A stretch of 23,742 bases of DNA from Elstera sp043721315 (GTDB lineage Bacteria; Pseudomonadota; Alphaproteobacteria; Elsterales; Elsteraceae): positions 1-23,742 of the forward strand of contig JAYSQZ010000049.1 of the NCBI GenBank assembly GCA_043721315.1, in the 5' to 3' direction. Position numbers and translations under genes: made by a program. Below the pieces are notes generated by a model. It saw only the letters and a list, made by a program, of their open reading frames with translations. It did not search any database and was not told the origin of the DNA. Below, in pieces: positions 23,359 through 23,742 of this stretch. Each line of letters starts with the position of its first letter. Position 1 is the first letter of the stretch.

Positions 23359-23742
23359 TTATGGCGTCTTTGCGGGGGCAGGCGCGGCAGCACCGCCACC
23401 CGTAAAGCGCAGCACATAACCATCCGCCTCTTGGCTCAACTTCAACTCCCGCTGGGCGAGATTGCGGGCGGCTTGATCGGTGGCAGCGGTCAGCGATAAA
23501 TCAATCATCGCGTCGGTTTTGCTCAAGGTCTTCAAGGCGGCCCCGCGCACACCGGGAACGGCTTCGAGGCGCTTCTTAACCTCGATCCAGTCAGAGAGGG
23601 TCCGCAGCGGTACTTTAACGGCGAGGGTTTCGAGCACCGCCCCCGCGTCGCCGCCCGTCGCCGAGGTCGGTTGCGCCGCCCGGTTTTTACGCCATTGCGC
23701 TTCTAGGTCGGCGATCATGCGGGTAACGATCCGGTCGTAGAA
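23359..23742 (-). CDS. DUF2066-like protein, C-terminal part (runs off window)
   Basis: The frame is open across the right edge of the window, so only the last 127 residues are seen and the start is missing. The visible part carries a helix ending in RKNRAAQ, a beta-alpha segment VKVPLRTLSDWIEVKKRLEAVPGVRGAALKTLSKTDAMIDLSLT, and an Ala/Pro-rich tail. The layout and the position just upstream of a phosphatidyltransferase, AI-2E-family protein and hda fit the DUF2066 proteins of alphaproteobacteria; this is a recollection of genome context, not a motif proof. It is the first visible gene of the four-gene run toward hda. Confidence 0.6.
   Translation of the reverse strand, partial: FYDRIVTRMIADLEAQWRKNRAAQPTSATGGDAGAVLETLAVKVPLRTLSDWIEVKKRLEAVPGVRGAALKTLSKTDAMIDLSLTAATDQAARNLAQRELKLSQEADGYVLRFTGGGAAAPAPAKTP

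Overview
The window looks like chromosomal DNA of a motile, Gram-negative alphaproteobacterium, most likely in or near the Rhodospirillales (Azospirillum-type lineages). This rests on the GC-rich coding sequence, the short single-chain form of Psd, a bacterial leucyl/arginyl-transferase (Bpt), a eukaryote-like NADP isocitrate dehydrogenase, and a perM-hda pair with ppk and ppx downstream. All of this is inferred from protein content; no rRNA or other marker is present. I saw no mobile element, CRISPR array, tRNA or rRNA gene. Most of the window is ordinary, tightly packed core genome.

Layout: (1) 252-2161, flagellar stator genes motA-motB, closed by a clear terminator. (2) 2256-6416, bpt convergent with psd-pssA (phosphatidylethanolamine synthesis), then an unrecognised small protein convergent with a membrane-anchored Ig-like/LysM protein. 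(3) 6633-9673, a LOG-family phosphoribohydrolase, icd with a structured leader, and nagZ (peptidoglycan recycling). (4) 9859-11274, mlaA and mlaC (outer-membrane phospholipid trafficking). (5) 11323-13205, a chemoreceptor-like protein with an N-terminal three-helix membrane anchor and a cyclic-nucleotide-binding domain, convergent with a small Hpt-like protein whose phosphorylatable histidine position is tyrosine. (6) 13206-13670, a roughly 460-bp gene-free stretch with several hairpins. (7) 13671-17115, a TPP riboswitch controlling the thiamine ABC transporter thiB-thiP-thiQ. (8) 17119-23742, a minus-strand run: DUF2066-like protein (partial), CDP-alcohol phosphatidyltransferase (cardiolipin-synthase-like), AI-2E/PerM-family membrane protein, hda, ppk, ppx.

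Recurring themes are envelope and phospholipid biology (pssA, psd, the phosphatidyltransferase, mlaA/C, nagZ, the LysM protein), motility and signalling (motAB, chemoreceptor, Hpt-like), and polyphosphate metabolism (ppk/ppx). Three of the four convergent gene pairs overlap by four bases at their stop codons, and the fourth pair is three bases apart, so there is no room for intergenic terminators. The most novel item is the cNMP-binding chemoreceptor with its degenerate Hpt-like neighbour.
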